Shown piece by piece: positions 14,320 through 22,316 of a stretch of 24,172 bases of DNA (position 1 is the stretch's first letter; every line of letters starts with the position of its first letter). This stretch comes from an uncultured Oscillospiraceae bacterium (lineage in GTDB: Bacteria > Bacillota_A > Clostridia > Oscillospirales > Oscillospiraceae), in the NCBI GenBank assembly GCA_900762245.1, contig CAAFFR010000135.1:1-24172 (forward strand), in the 5' to 3' direction. Both the position numbers and the translations under genes were made by a program. Under the pieces are notes generated by a model. It was not told the DNA's origin and made no database searches. It saw only the letters and a list, made by a program, of their open reading frames with translations.

Positions 14320-15087
14320 TTATCCAAAATTGGATGCAAAATCCTCGCCCAGGGGTTCTCCTGTCTGCATATGCTCTGTCAGCTGGGCAAGCATGCCGGG
14401 ATATTTTTCCGCCGCCCGGTCATACAGGTCCTTCAGCTGCCGTACATACAGGGCAAATTCCGGATTCTCCTCATGGGGGACCCGGTGCTCCCACAGCGAC
14501 GGCTTCACCTTCTTCAGCACTGCTTCCCGCCACTTCCAGTTGGGACTTGCCAGGAATTTGACGGAGAAAGCCATAGATTTCAAGCTCATGGCAACCTGGG
14601 GCCCATTGGCGGGAGGATAAAACCGGGCCACTGTCATGCATTCGCCCCGGGTCAGCCGGAGCTTTTTGCTGATATCGTAGGTGTGGGGCGCGGGGTGCTT
14701 ATCCTTCAGCAGCAAAAACCGCTCAAACTCCGATTCCAGAGGCACATGGGCCGCTTCCCCTATGTCCGCCAGTTTCTGCACATAGGGATGGCAGACGGAA
14801 TCCAGACAGTAGTGACCCAGCAGGCCGTAAAGGTAGGCCCTTCCCGCCTCGGTATCGGCGGCGGCACAAGCGGCAGTAAATACCTCCCGGCCCGACCTGG
14901 CGTGAAATGTCTTCCCCAAATCTCCCACTGCGGTTTTCATATAGGGATTATAGTAAAAGAAAAAATCCGGTCCTTGAAGTCCTACGTCGAACATCCGCCG
15001 AAAATGCTGGATACACTGCCGCTCCGGCCCAGGCAGGGACGGCAGCAGCTGCTTTCCAAACCGGTAGTGCGCATAACTGGCAGGCAT
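14320..15087 (-). CDS. Zinc-dependent phospholipase C family protein
   Basis: A 255-residue protein of the zinc-dependent phospholipase C-like family common in Clostridia. It has an all-helical character and scattered metal ligands: ASYAHYRFG (H7), GPDFFFYYNP (D41), H62, and GHYCLDSVCHPYV with the H92-x3-D96-x3-H100 pattern. No signal peptide is seen, so unlike classical secreted clostridial alpha-toxin it appears cytoplasmic; activity on phospholipids is not established for this branch. The start is the ATG at 15087 because AGGTGA lies just upstream; a GTG three codons earlier falls inside that ribosome site. It is divergent from the AlaX gene and has its own promoter. Confidence 0.75.
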   Translation of the reverse strand: MPASYAHYRFGKQLLPSLPGPERQCIQHFRRMFDVGLQGPDFFFYYNPYMKTAVGDLGKTFHARSGREVFTAACAAADTEAGRAYLYGLLGHYCLDSVCHPYVQKLADIGEAAHVPLESEFERFLLLKDKHPAPHTYDISKKLRLTRGECMTVARFYPPANGPQVAMSLKSMAFSVKFLASPNWKWREAVLKKVKPSLWEHRVPHEENPEFALYVRQLKDLYDRAAEKYPGMLAQLTEHMQTGEPLGEDFASNFG

Positions 15088-15113
15088 GTTTCTCACCTCA
15101 TCTTTTTTCTGCT

Positions 15114-15141
15114 ATTCTACACCAATTTCCCGGAATTGCAA
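15114..15141 (-). promoter_or_regulatory. Promoter of the phospholipase-like gene
   Basis: On the minus strand: TTGCAA (15141-15136), 16-bp spacer, TAGAAT (15119-15114). This gives a leader of about 20 nt before the start at 15087. Confidence 0.6.
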
Positions 15142-15170
15142 AGTAAAATTTATCATAAGATTATGTAAAC

Positions 15171-15199
15171 TTGCAAACAAAAACCGCCTGTGCTATAAT
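15171..15199 (+). promoter_or_regulatory. Promoter of the AlaX-type gene
   Basis: TTGCAA (15171-15176), 17-bp spacer, TATAAT (15194-15199) with a TGC extended -10. Transcription would start at about 15206, exactly at the edge of the hairpin element, so nearly the whole leader of about 225 nt is the repeat. Confidence 0.78.
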
Positions 15200-15206
15200 T
15201 GTGAAT

Positions 15207-15377
15207 GCCTTCCCCCGGGGGGAAGGTGGCTCGCCGCAGGCGAGACGGATGAGGGGTGGCGCGCAATTCCAAGACTGGAATAAGCCTAACGCATGGTACA
15301 TGTCGTAACATTACCGCCCGCATTCCTCATCAGTCAAAAATCAAAGATTTTTGCCAGCTTCCCCCCGGGGGAAGCCT
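15207..15377 (+). repeat. Five-hairpin-type intergenic element, variant subfamily (copy 7)
   Basis: Hairpins in order: ccttcccc...ggggaagg; slot A ctcgcc-gca-ggcgag; long central arms gatgagg...cctcatc; slot B aaaaatc-aaa-gattttt; and gcttccccc...gggggaagc. The fixed boxes ggtggc, acgga, cagtca and gccagc match the other subfamily although the arms differ. The central loop (about 15261-15325) carries cgtaacattaccgc, whose complement recurs in the acsB trailer. Together with the promoter it accounts for the gap of more than 300 bases before the AlaX gene. Confidence 0.78.
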
Positions 15378-15431
15378 TTGGACGCCGTAAGCGCCAGTGC
15401 AATAATCTATCCAATAAGAGGGAAACCCACC

Positions 15432-16580
15432 ATGAAAACACGAACCCTTTATTATGAAGATTCCCATTTATCCCGCTTTTCTGCCACCGTATTGTCCTGC
15501 GAACCGGCCAAAAAGGGCTACGCCGTAATCTTAAATGCCACCGCCTTTTATCCCGAAGGCGGCGGACAGGCCGGTGATACCGGCATCCTGAACGGCATCC
15601 GGGTGCTGGACACCCGGGAAATCGGGGATCAGGTGGTGCATATCTGCGAAAAACCCTTAGAAATCGGCGCCGCAGTGGAGGGAAGCATCGATTTTTCCCC
15701 CCGTTTTCTGCGGATGCAGCAGCACAGCGGCGAACATATCGTTTCCGGCATCATCCACCGCCGCTACGGCTACCACAACGTTGGCTTCCACATGGGCAGC
15801 GAGCTCATCACCATCGATTTTGACGGTGTCATCCCCCCGGAGGACCTGAGCGCCATCGAAGCCGAAGCCAACGCCGCCGTCTGGGCAAATCTGCCCATCC
15901 GCTGCTGGTATCCCAGTCAGGAGGAGCTTCCTACCGTTTTCTACCGCACCAAGCGGGCCCTGCCCTGGCCTGTGCGGATCGTGGAGGTGCCGGGCTTTGA
16001 CAGCTGCGCCTGCTGCGGCACCCATGTGACCGCCACCGGCGAGATCGGCCTCATCAAGCTGTTCACCGCCGTAGGTCTGCGGGGCGGCACCCAGATGGAA
16101 ATGGCCTGCGGCAGCGCCGCCCTTGCCATTCTGAACCAGGCCTATGAGCAGAACAAGCTGGTATCCCAGGCCTTCTCCGCAAAAATCGAAGAGACCGGTG
16201 CCGCAGCCGCCCGGATGAACGAGACCCTGGCTTCTGCCAAATACCGCATCACCGGGCTGGAACGGCAGATTTTCTCTGCCATTGCCGCAGGCTATGCAGA
16301 AAAAGGCGATGTAGTCCATTTCGAAGAGAATCTGGACAACACCGCCGTCCGGGATCTGGCGGATAGCATTGCGGCGGTAAGCGGCGGCACCGCCGCCGTC
16401 TTCAGCGGCAGCGACGAAACCGGCTACGCCTTCTGTCTGGTGACCCGCAGCGGCGACCTGCGGCAGCTGGGCAAGGACATGACCAAAGCCCTCAATGGCC
16501 GGGGCGGCGGCAAGCCCAACTTCCAGCAGGGCCGGGTACAGGCTGTAAAGGCAGAGATCGAAGCATTTTTTCAGAATTGA
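15432..16580 (+). CDS. Alanyl-tRNA editing protein, AlaX type (tRNA_SAD plus DHHA1)
   Basis: Free-standing trans-editing enzyme that hydrolyses mischarged Ser- or Gly-tRNA(Ala). It has 382 residues: an AlaRS-like N-terminal domain (TAFYPEGGGQAGDTG), a zinc site H98/H102 (QQHSGEHIVSG) with C194/H198 (CCGTH), and a C-terminal DHHA1 domain ending GGGKPNFQQGRV. This is the long AlaX form. The start is the ATG at 15432, the beginning of the conserved N terminus, after AGAGGG; an in-frame extension back to 15351 only reads repeat sequence. It is monocistronic, with a promoter upstream and terminator downstream. No alaS is present in the window, so it cannot be a truncated synthetase at this locus. 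Confidence 0.9.
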   Translation: MKTRTLYYEDSHLSRFSATVLSCEPAKKGYAVILNATAFYPEGGGQAGDTGILNGIRVLDTREIGDQVVHICEKPLEIGAAVEGSIDFSPRFLRMQQHSGEHIVSGIIHRRYGYHNVGFHMGSELITIDFDGVIPPEDLSAIEAEANAAVWANLPIRCWYPSQEELPTVFYRTKRALPWPVRIVEVPGFDSCACCGTHVTATGEIGLIKLFTAVGLRGGTQMEMACGSAALAILNQAYEQNKLVSQAFSAKIEETGAAAARMNETLASAKYRITGLERQIFSAIAAGYAEKGDVVHFEENLDNTAVRDLADSIAAVSGGTAAVFSGSDETGYAFCLVTRSGDLRQLGKDMTKALNGRGGGKPNFQQGRVQAVKAEIEAFFQN

Positions 16581-16585
16581 CCCGT

Positions 16586-16615
16586 AGGGAACGGCCTATG
16601 TGCCGTTCCCTTTTT
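16586..16615 (+). terminator. Intrinsic terminator of the AlaX gene
   Basis: The 10-bp stem agggaacggc / gccgttccct with a ctatgt loop is followed by TTTT (16612-16615). Confidence 0.92.
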
Positions 16616-16666
16616 GCCGCTTATGGATAAATGGGCATTTATCGGGCAATGGCGCGGGAGCGCCCC

Positions 16667-16852
16667 TTGCCTCCCTCTTTGAGGGAGGTGGCAAAAATCT
16701 TTGATTTTTGACGGAGGGAGTGTCCTATCACTGAGAAAACACTCCCCCAGTCACGCCTGTCGGCGTGCCAATAAATAATGGTATGATTGCCACCGGCAAT
16801 CATTGCGATTGTATATTCGCTGCGCGGAGCACCACCCCTCAGTGAGGGGGCC
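16667..16852 (+). repeat. Five-hairpin intergenic element, copy 4, interrupted
   Basis: Hairpin 1, slot A (aaaaatc-ttt-gattttt, identical to copy 2), central hairpin and slot B (acgcc-tgtc-ggcgt) are intact. About 60 bp of unrelated sequence (from about 16772 to 16834) then intervenes before the last hairpin, cccctc-agt-gagggg. The insert contains its own hairpin, gattgcc-acc-ggcaatc. It fills the long spacer between the AlaX terminator and the secA promoter; the remaining sequence at 16853-16932 is AT-rich with nothing recognisable. Confidence 0.82.
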
Positions 16853-16932
16853 GAGGTTTCCCCCCTACTGCACAATAAATTACGATTTCCCTTTCCATGC
16901 TTTTTTTACTTCAAATTGTTCACAAATTCGAC

Positions 16933-16961
16933 TTTTATTCTCTTTACAAGTGTGCTATAAT
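16933..16961 (+). promoter_or_regulatory. Promoter of secA
   Basis: Perfect TATAAT (16956-16961) with an extended TGC, and a weak TTTTAT at 16933-16938 at 17-bp spacing. The extended -10 probably compensates for the poor -35. Confidence 0.7.
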
Positions 16962-17010
16962 ACGGTAAATTGGTTTGCTATTGCAATTTTGTATATTTAA
17001 GGAGAATGAA

Positions 17011-19749
17011 ATGGGACTTTTTGAAAAACTGTTCGGCACCCGTTCCCAGCGGGAGCTGAAGAAGATCCAGCCCACTGTGGACAAGATCCTGGCGCTGGAA
17101 AATGAATATAAAAATCTGTCCGAGGAAGCCCTGAAGGGCAAAACCGCGGAGTTTAAGAACCGCCTCGCTCAGGGCGAAACGCTGGATGATATTCTTCCTG
17201 AGGCCTTTGCCGCCATCCGGGAAGCTGCGGACCGTGTTCTGGGTCTGCGGCCCTACCCCGTCCAGCTCATCGGCGGCATCGTGCTCCATCAGGGCCGCAT
17301 TGCCGAAATGAAGACCGGCGAAGGCAAGACCCTGGTGGCCATCCTGCCCTGCTACTTAAATGCCCTCACCGGCGAAGGTGTCCACGTGGTCACCGTCAAT
17401 GATTATCTGGCCAAGTACCAGTCCGAGTGGATGGGCAAGGTCTACCGCTACATGGGCCTGACCATCGGCCTTGTCATTCCCGGCATGACCCCCGCGGAAC
17501 GCCGGGTGGCTTACGCCGCAGACATCACCTACTGCACCAACAACGAGCTGGGCTTCGACTACCTCCGGGACAACATGGCTATCTACAAGTCCGAGCTGGT
17601 CCAGCGGGGCCACGCCTTCGCCATCGTGGACGAGGTGGACTCCATCCTCATCGACGAGGCCCGTACCCCTCTGATCATTTCCGGCAAGGGCGAGGATTCC
17701 TCCAAGCTGTACGAAATGGCAGACTACTTCGTGTCCACCCTGAAAAAGCAGGTCTTTGCCAAGACCGAGGACAAGGAAGTCCATGACGACTACGACTGCG
17801 ACTACTTTGTAGACGAAAAGAGCCGCTCTGTTTCCCTGACTGCCCGGGGCATTGCCAAGGCCGAAAAGTATTTCGGCGTGGAAAATCTGGCAGATGCCGA
17901 CAACACCACCCTGTCCCACCACATCAACCAGGCCATGAAGGCCCGGGGCCTCATGAAGAAGGACATCGACTATGTGGTGAAGGACGGCGAGATCATCATT
18001 GTCGATGAGTTCACCGGCCGACTGATGTATGGCCGCCGGTATAACGAGGGCCTCCACCAGGCCATCGAAGCCAAGGAAGGCGTGAATGTTGCCAGCGAAA
18101 GCAAGACCCTGGCTACCATCACCTTCCAGAACTTCTTCCGCCTGTACAATAAGCTCTCCGGCATGACCGGCACCGCCCTGACGGAGGAAGAAGAATTTGG
18201 CACCATCTACGCTCTGGACGTGGTGGAGATCCCCACCAACAAGCCCGTGGTGCGTAAGGACCACTCCGATGTGGTCTTCAAGAACGAGGCCGGCAAGTTC
18301 CGGGCCATCGTCAATCAGGTGAAGACCTGCCACGCCAAGGGCCAGCCCGTGCTGGTAGGCACCATTTCCATCGAAAAAAGCGAGATCCTCTCCAAGCTCT
18401 TAAAGCGGGAGGGCATCCCCCACAACGTGCTGAACGCCAAGCACCACGAGCAGGAAGCCCAGATCGTTGCCCAGGCCGGTAAATTCGGCGCCGTCACCAT
18501 CGCCACCAACATGGCAGGCCGCGGTACCGACATCATGCTGGGCGGCAACGCTGACTTCCTTGCCAAGGCAGAGCTGGCAAAGACCGACCTGCCTGAGGAA
18601 CTGCTGCGGGAGGCCGACTCCTACGCTGAGACTTCCGATCCCCAGGTGCTGGCCGTCCGGGCCCAGTACGAAGCCCTGCTGAACAAGTACCGGGATGCCA
18701 TCCGTGACGAGGCGGACAAGGTCCGCGCAGCTGGCGGCTTGTTCATCATCGGCACCGAGCGCCATGAATCCCGGCGAATCGACAACCAGCTCAGAGGCCG
18801 TTCCGGCCGTCAGGGCGATCCCGGAGAGAGCCGCTTCTACCTGAGCCTTACCGACGACCTGATGCGCCTGTTCTCCTCTGACCGGATCATGGGCATGATG
18901 GATTCTCTGGGCCTGGATGAGGATACCCCCATCGATGCCAAGATTCTTTCCGGTGCCGTGGAAAATGCTCAAAAAAATGTGGAATCTGTCCACTTCCGTT
19001 CCAGAAAGAACGTTTTGGAGTACGATAATGTTATGAACACCCAGCGTGAGGTCATCTACGCACAGCGTCAGAAGGTACTGGACGGCGAGGACCTGCGGGA
19101 CAACATGCTGTCCATGCTCCGCAGCAAGATTTCTTCTGTGGTGATGAGCGCCGGTGCCCAGGAGGACGGCGGCATTGCCGTCATGGAGCGGGAACTGGAA
19201 GGCCTCTACTTCCCCAAGGGCACCATTGCCCGGGTGATGGCAGAACCTCACGAGGATTTCGCCGAGGCCCTTTACCTGCAGGCTGTGGACACTTACGAAA
19301 AGAAGGAAGCTGCCTACACCCCCGCCGTCATGCGGGAGCTGGAGCGTGTCATTATGCTCCGGGTGGTGGACGAATACTGGATGGACAACATTGATGCCAT
19401 GGACGATCTGAAACAGGGCATCGGTCTGCGGGCCTACGGCCAGCATGACCCCGTTGTGGCCTACAAGGAAGAGGGCTTCCAGATGTTCGAAGCCATGGTG
19501 GAAGCCATCCGGGAGGAGACCATCCGCCGGATGTTCTCCGTCCAGCTGCGGCCCGCCCAGGAGGTCAAGCGGGAAAAGGTCGCCAAGGAAACCGGCACCG
19601 CTGCCGCCACCAAATCCGAGGTGAAGAAGCAGCCTGTCCGCAACGCCGGGAAAAAGGTAGGCCCCAACGATCCCTGCCCCTGCGGCAGCGGCAGGAAATA
19701 TAAGAAGTGCTGCATGCAGAAGGATAAAGCCGCCGGGCTGGAACAGTAA
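17011..19749 (+). CDS. secA: Preprotein translocase ATPase SecA
   Basis: Motor ATPase that drives unfolded preproteins through SecYEG at the cytoplasmic membrane. It has 912 residues, within the family range. Walker A is at 102-108 ([11 protein letters not shown]), the [18 protein letters not shown]alker B region at about 205-222, the preprotein crosslinking domain follows, then [13 protein letters not shown] and [18 protein letters not shown] of the second nucleotide-binding fold, and [16 protein letters not shown] of the helical scaffold. The C-terminal zinc/SecB-binding motif C889-x-C891...C900-C901 ([16 protein letters not shown]) is intact. The start is the ATG at 17011, after AAGGAG. 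The frequent partner prfB is not downstream here; a hairpin element and then pgeF follow. It is probably the housekeeping SecA1. Confidence 0.98.
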   Translation: MGLFEKLFGTRSQRELKKIQPTVDKILALENEYKNLSEEALKGKTAEFKNRLAQGETLDDILPEAFAAIREAADRVLGLRPYPVQLIGGIVLHQGRIAEMKTGEGKTLVAILPCYLNALTGEGVHVVTVNDYLAKYQSEWMGKVYRYMGLTIGLVIPGMTPAERRVAYAADITYCTNNELGFDYLRDNMAIYKSELVQRGHAFAIVDEVDSILIDEARTPLIISGKGEDSSKLYEMADYFVSTLKKQVFAKTEDKEVHDDYDCDYFVDEKSRSVSLTARGIAKAEKYFGVENLADADNTTLSHHINQAMKARGLMKKDIDYVVKDGEIIIVDEFTGRLMYGRRYNEGLHQAIEAKEGVNVASESKTLATITFQNFFRLYNKLSGMTGTALTEEEEFGTIYALDVVEIPTNKPVVRKDHSDVVFKNEAGKFRAIVNQVKTCHAKGQPVLVGTISIEKSEILSKLLKREGIPHNVLNAKHHEQEAQIVAQAGKFGAVTIATNMAGRGTDIMLGGNADFLAKAELAKTDLPEELLREADSYAETSDPQVLAVRAQYEALLNKYRDAIRDEADKVRAAGGLFIIGTERHESRRIDNQLRGRSGRQGDPGESRFYLSLTDDLMRLFSSDRIMGMMDSLGLDEDTPIDAKILSGAVENAQKNVESVHFRSRKNVLEYDNVMNTQREVIYAQRQKVLDGEDLRDNMLSMLRSKISSVVMSAGAQEDGGIAVMERELEGLYFPKGTIARVMAEPHEDFAEALYLQAVDTYEKKEAAYTPAVMRELERVIMLRVVDEYWMDNIDAMDDLKQGIGLRAYGQHDPVVAYKEEGFQMFEAMVEAIREETIRRMFSVQLRPAQEVKREKVAKETGTAAATKSEVKKQPVRNAGKKVGPNDPCPCGSGRKYKKCCMQKDKAAGLEQ

Positions 19750-19756
19750 GAAGAAC

Positions 19757-19878
19757 GCCTTGCCTCCCTCTTTGAGGGAGGTGCCCCGAAGGGGCGGAGG
19801 GAGTGTCCCATCTATAGAAGCACACTCCCCCAGTCACGCCTAGCGGCGTGCCAGCCCCCTCAAAGAGGGGGCCAAGGC
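19757..19878 (+). repeat. Five-hairpin intergenic element, copy 5
   Basis: Flanked by outer arms gccttg / caaggc. It has hairpin 1 cctccctc-ttt-gagggagg, slot A cccc-gaa-gggg, central gggagtg...cactccc, slot B acgcc-tagc-ggcgt, and hairpin 5 gccccctc-aaa-gagggggc. It begins seven bases after the secA stop and fills nearly all of the secA-pgeF gap; there is no separate terminator or promoter there. Confidence 0.9.
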
Positions 19879-19904
19879 ATGCTTTGCATCATTGGTAAAG
19901 AATT

Positions 19905-20705
19905 ATGTCTATTACAACACAAAAAAACGGCACATTAGAATATTTGACTGCCGAGGGGATCTCCGTCCCCCACTGCTTTACCACCCGGTACGGCGGGGTG
20001 AGTACGGGCAGCCAGAGCAGTCTGAACCTCGCCATTGGTCGGGGAGACAGCCCGGAAAATGTCGAGAAGAATCTCAGGATTCTTGCAGACGCTCTGGATT
20101 TTGACCCTGAAAACTATGTTATGACCCGTCAGATCCATTCCAACTGGGTGCGGGTCGTCACAGAAAAAGACTGCAGCGGCTTTTTCCATCGGGATTACCC
20201 CGAGTGCGACGCCCTGGTGACCAATACCCCCGGCCTAGCCCTTTTGGTCTTCACCGCCGACTGTACCCCCCTTCTTTTCCACGATCCCGTTACGGGGGCT
20301 GTGGGCGCCGCCCACGCAGGCTGGCGGGGCACCGTAGGCGGCATCGCCGCCAGGACTGTGGAAGCTATGGTGGAAGCCTTCGGCTGCAAGATAGAGAACA
20401 TCCGCGCCGCCATCGGTCCCAACATCGGCCAGTGCCACTTTGAGACCGATGCCGATGTGCCCCAGGCTGTGCTGGAGGCCTTCGGCCCCGAAGCTGCCGC
20501 ATTTATCCAGCAGCGGGGCAAAAAATATTACATCGACTTAAAGCAGGTCAACGCCCTGTGCCTGCGGCGCTGCGGCGTCCGCCATATCGAAATCAGCGAA
20601 AACTGCACCTACTGCGAAAGCGACCGTTTCTGGTCCCACCGGGTCACCAGGGGTGACCGGGGTTCTCAGGGTGCTGTCATCGTCTGCAAGGAGGCAAGCC
20701 TATGA
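19905..20705 (+). CDS. pgeF: Purine nucleoside phosphorylase/adenosine deaminase, PgeF/YfiH (LACC1-like) family
   Basis: Cytoplasmic zinc enzyme formerly annotated as a multicopper polyphenol oxidase. Family members act on purine nucleosides, and E. coli YfiH/PgeF is also implicated in peptidoglycan editing. It has 266 residues. The zinc ligand set is H78 (TRQIHSNWV), C120 (FTADCTPLLF) and H137 (GAAHAGWRGT), with further family motifs IGPNIGQCHFE and FWSHRVTRGDRGSQ. The start is the ATG at 19905; the ribosome site is poor (only ggtaaag nearby), unlike its neighbours, so translation may be weak. Its TGA overlaps the ATG of the following lipoprotein gene by 4 bp, so the two are translationally coupled. 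Confidence 0.92.
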   Translation: MSITTQKNGTLEYLTAEGISVPHCFTTRYGGVSTGSQSSLNLAIGRGDSPENVEKNLRILADALDFDPENYVMTRQIHSNWVRVVTEKDCSGFFHRDYPECDALVTNTPGLALLVFTADCTPLLFHDPVTGAVGAAHAGWRGTVGGIAARTVEAMVEAFGCKIENIRAAIGPNIGQCHFETDADVPQAVLEAFGPEAAAFIQQRGKKYYIDLKQVNALCLRRCGVRHIEISENCTYCESDRFWSHRVTRGDRGSQGAVIVCKEASL

Positions 20706-22300
20706 AAAAATTCGTTTCCCTGTTCCTGACGCTTGCGCTTCTTCTGCCCATCCTTTCCGGCTGCAGTCAGGACATTGACAACGCTGCCTATGTGCCCACT
20801 GGCAACGCCATTTTGCTGGAAGGCCAGGAGCCGGAGGATATTATGCTGGAAGAAGAGGATCATCAGGAACTGAATCTGGCCTACTATCCCAAATATTCCC
20901 TGAACCCCCTCTTCGGCAGCGATTACACCAACCGCGTGCTCATGAGCCTCATGTATCAGGGCCTGTTCGCTGTGGACAACCAGAAAAATGTGACCCCCAT
21001 CCTCTGCGGAAAGTACCGGGTCTCCACCAACAACATGAACCTGTATGTGTATCTGGATGAAAAGGCCGCCTTCTCCGACGGAAGCCGGGTCCGTCCCGAA
21101 GATGTGGTTGCCTCCTATTGGCAGGCCAAGGAGAATGACTACTACAAAAACCGTCTGCGGCATCTGACCAACATTGAGGTTCTGGAGGACGGAGGCATCC
21201 TGTTCCAGACCGATACCCCCTACGGCAGCCTTCCCCTGCTGCTGGATATTGCCATCCTGAAGGAATCCGAAGTTGCCCTGAATGACGGCATTCCTCTGGG
21301 CACCGGCCCCTATGTCTTCCGCTCTGATGCCGCCGGCGCGGTGCTGCAGCGCAACCAGAACTGGTGGTGCGGCAACGCCAAAATCCCCGCCACCGATGAG
21401 ATCATCAATCTGGTGGAGGTCAATTCTCCCGCCGATGTCCGTGACGCCTTCCAGTTTGGCGGCACCAATTCCGTCAGCGTAGTCTGCACCAATCCCATGA
21501 GCGCCTCCTTTGCGGAATACCGCTGTGACTATGAGCTGTGGAATATCGAAAGCGGCTATTTCATGTACATCGGCTGCAACATCCTGTACAGCCCCTTCTT
21601 TGAGGACGACGGCGGCATCCGAAAATTCCTGACCTATGCCATTGACCGGGCCACCCTGTCCGAGGAGGTCTATAAGGGCATGGCAGCCCCTGCCACCCTT
21701 CCCTGCGACCCCAGCGCTTACTACTACAGCAACTTCCTGGCCCGGGATTACGAATACGACGCGCTGAAATTCATCGATCATCTGAGCAATTTTAATATCC
21801 CCCGCAAGGACGGCACCCCCAGAGTACTGGAATTGGTTGTCAATGCCGATGACTCTGCCCGGGTCAGCGTTGCCCGGTCCATCGCCGCTTCCCTGACGGA
21901 AATGGGCCTGCCCTGTACCACGAAAGAGTACGCCACCGCAGCCTACAACCGTGCCATTCAGGCCTCCAACTACGACATTTACCTGGGTGTCACCCGTCTT
22001 TCGCCCACCATGGACCTGTCGGAGTTCTTCCGGCCCTGGGGCGAAATGAGCTGGGGCGGATTGCAGCACGAGACCATCTACGATATGTGCAAGCACGCCC
22101 TGGAAGATACCGGCAACTTCTATAACCTGTACCAGAAGCTGGCAGATGACGGCCGAATCGTCCCCGTGCTCTTCGGCCACTACAATGTCTACGCCCAGCG
22201 CGGTCTGATGCCTGACCTGGCCCCTTCCCGGGACAATGTGTTCTACTACGCCCTGGACAAGACCATGGACAACTGCCTGATCGTAGAGGAAGTTGAATGA
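20702..22300 (+). CDS. Solute-binding lipoprotein, SBP_bac_5 (peptide/nickel ABC type), without transporter partners
   Basis: A 532-residue extracellular lipoprotein. The N-terminal signal (MKKFVSLFLTLALLLPILSGC) has its lipobox LSGC at C21, followed by an acidic linker (ILLEGQEPEDIMLEEEDHQE). The rest follows the family 5 extracytoplasmic binding protein pattern: NPLFGSDYTNRVLMSLMYQGLF, then SDGSRVRPEDVVASYWQAK, IPLGTGPYVFRS and RKFLTYAIDRATLSEEVYKG. Family members bind oligopeptides, nickel or sugars for ABC importers. No permease or ATPase gene lies in the window, so it is either an orphan receptor or works with a remote system. It overlaps pgeF by 4 bp and relies on that transcript. Ligand unknown. 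Confidence 0.88.
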   Translation: MKKFVSLFLTLALLLPILSGCSQDIDNAAYVPTGNAILLEGQEPEDIMLEEEDHQELNLAYYPKYSLNPLFGSDYTNRVLMSLMYQGLFAVDNQKNVTPILCGKYRVSTNNMNLYVYLDEKAAFSDGSRVRPEDVVASYWQAKENDYYKNRLRHLTNIEVLEDGGILFQTDTPYGSLPLLLDIAILKESEVALNDGIPLGTGPYVFRSDAAGAVLQRNQNWWCGNAKIPATDEIINLVEVNSPADVRDAFQFGGTNSVSVVCTNPMSASFAEYRCDYELWNIESGYFMYIGCNILYSPFFEDDGGIRKFLTYAIDRATLSEEVYKGMAAPATLPCDPSAYYYSNFLARDYEYDALKFIDHLSNFNIPRKDGTPRVLELVVNADDSARVSVARSIAASLTEMGLPCTTKEYATAAYNRAIQASNYDIYLGVTRLSPTMDLSEFFRPWGEMSWGGLQHETIYDMCKHALEDTGNFYNLYQKLADDGRIVPVLFGHYNVYAQRGLMPDLAPSRDNVFYYALDKTMDNCLIVEEVE

Positions 22301-22316
22301 GCTTCCTCTGGCCCAT

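Noticed and set aside
14320..15087. Secreted clostridial alpha-toxin
   Set aside because: No signal peptide and no C-terminal membrane-binding C2-like domain; only the general zinc-ligand pattern of the wider family is present.
15088..15096. GTG start for the phospholipase-like protein
   Set aside because: The GTG lies inside the AGGTGA ribosome site that serves the ATG at 15087.
15351..15431. N-terminal extension of the AlaX-type protein
   Set aside because: It reads through the end of the intergenic repeat; the conserved protein starts at MKTRTLYYED with a ribosome site just before it.
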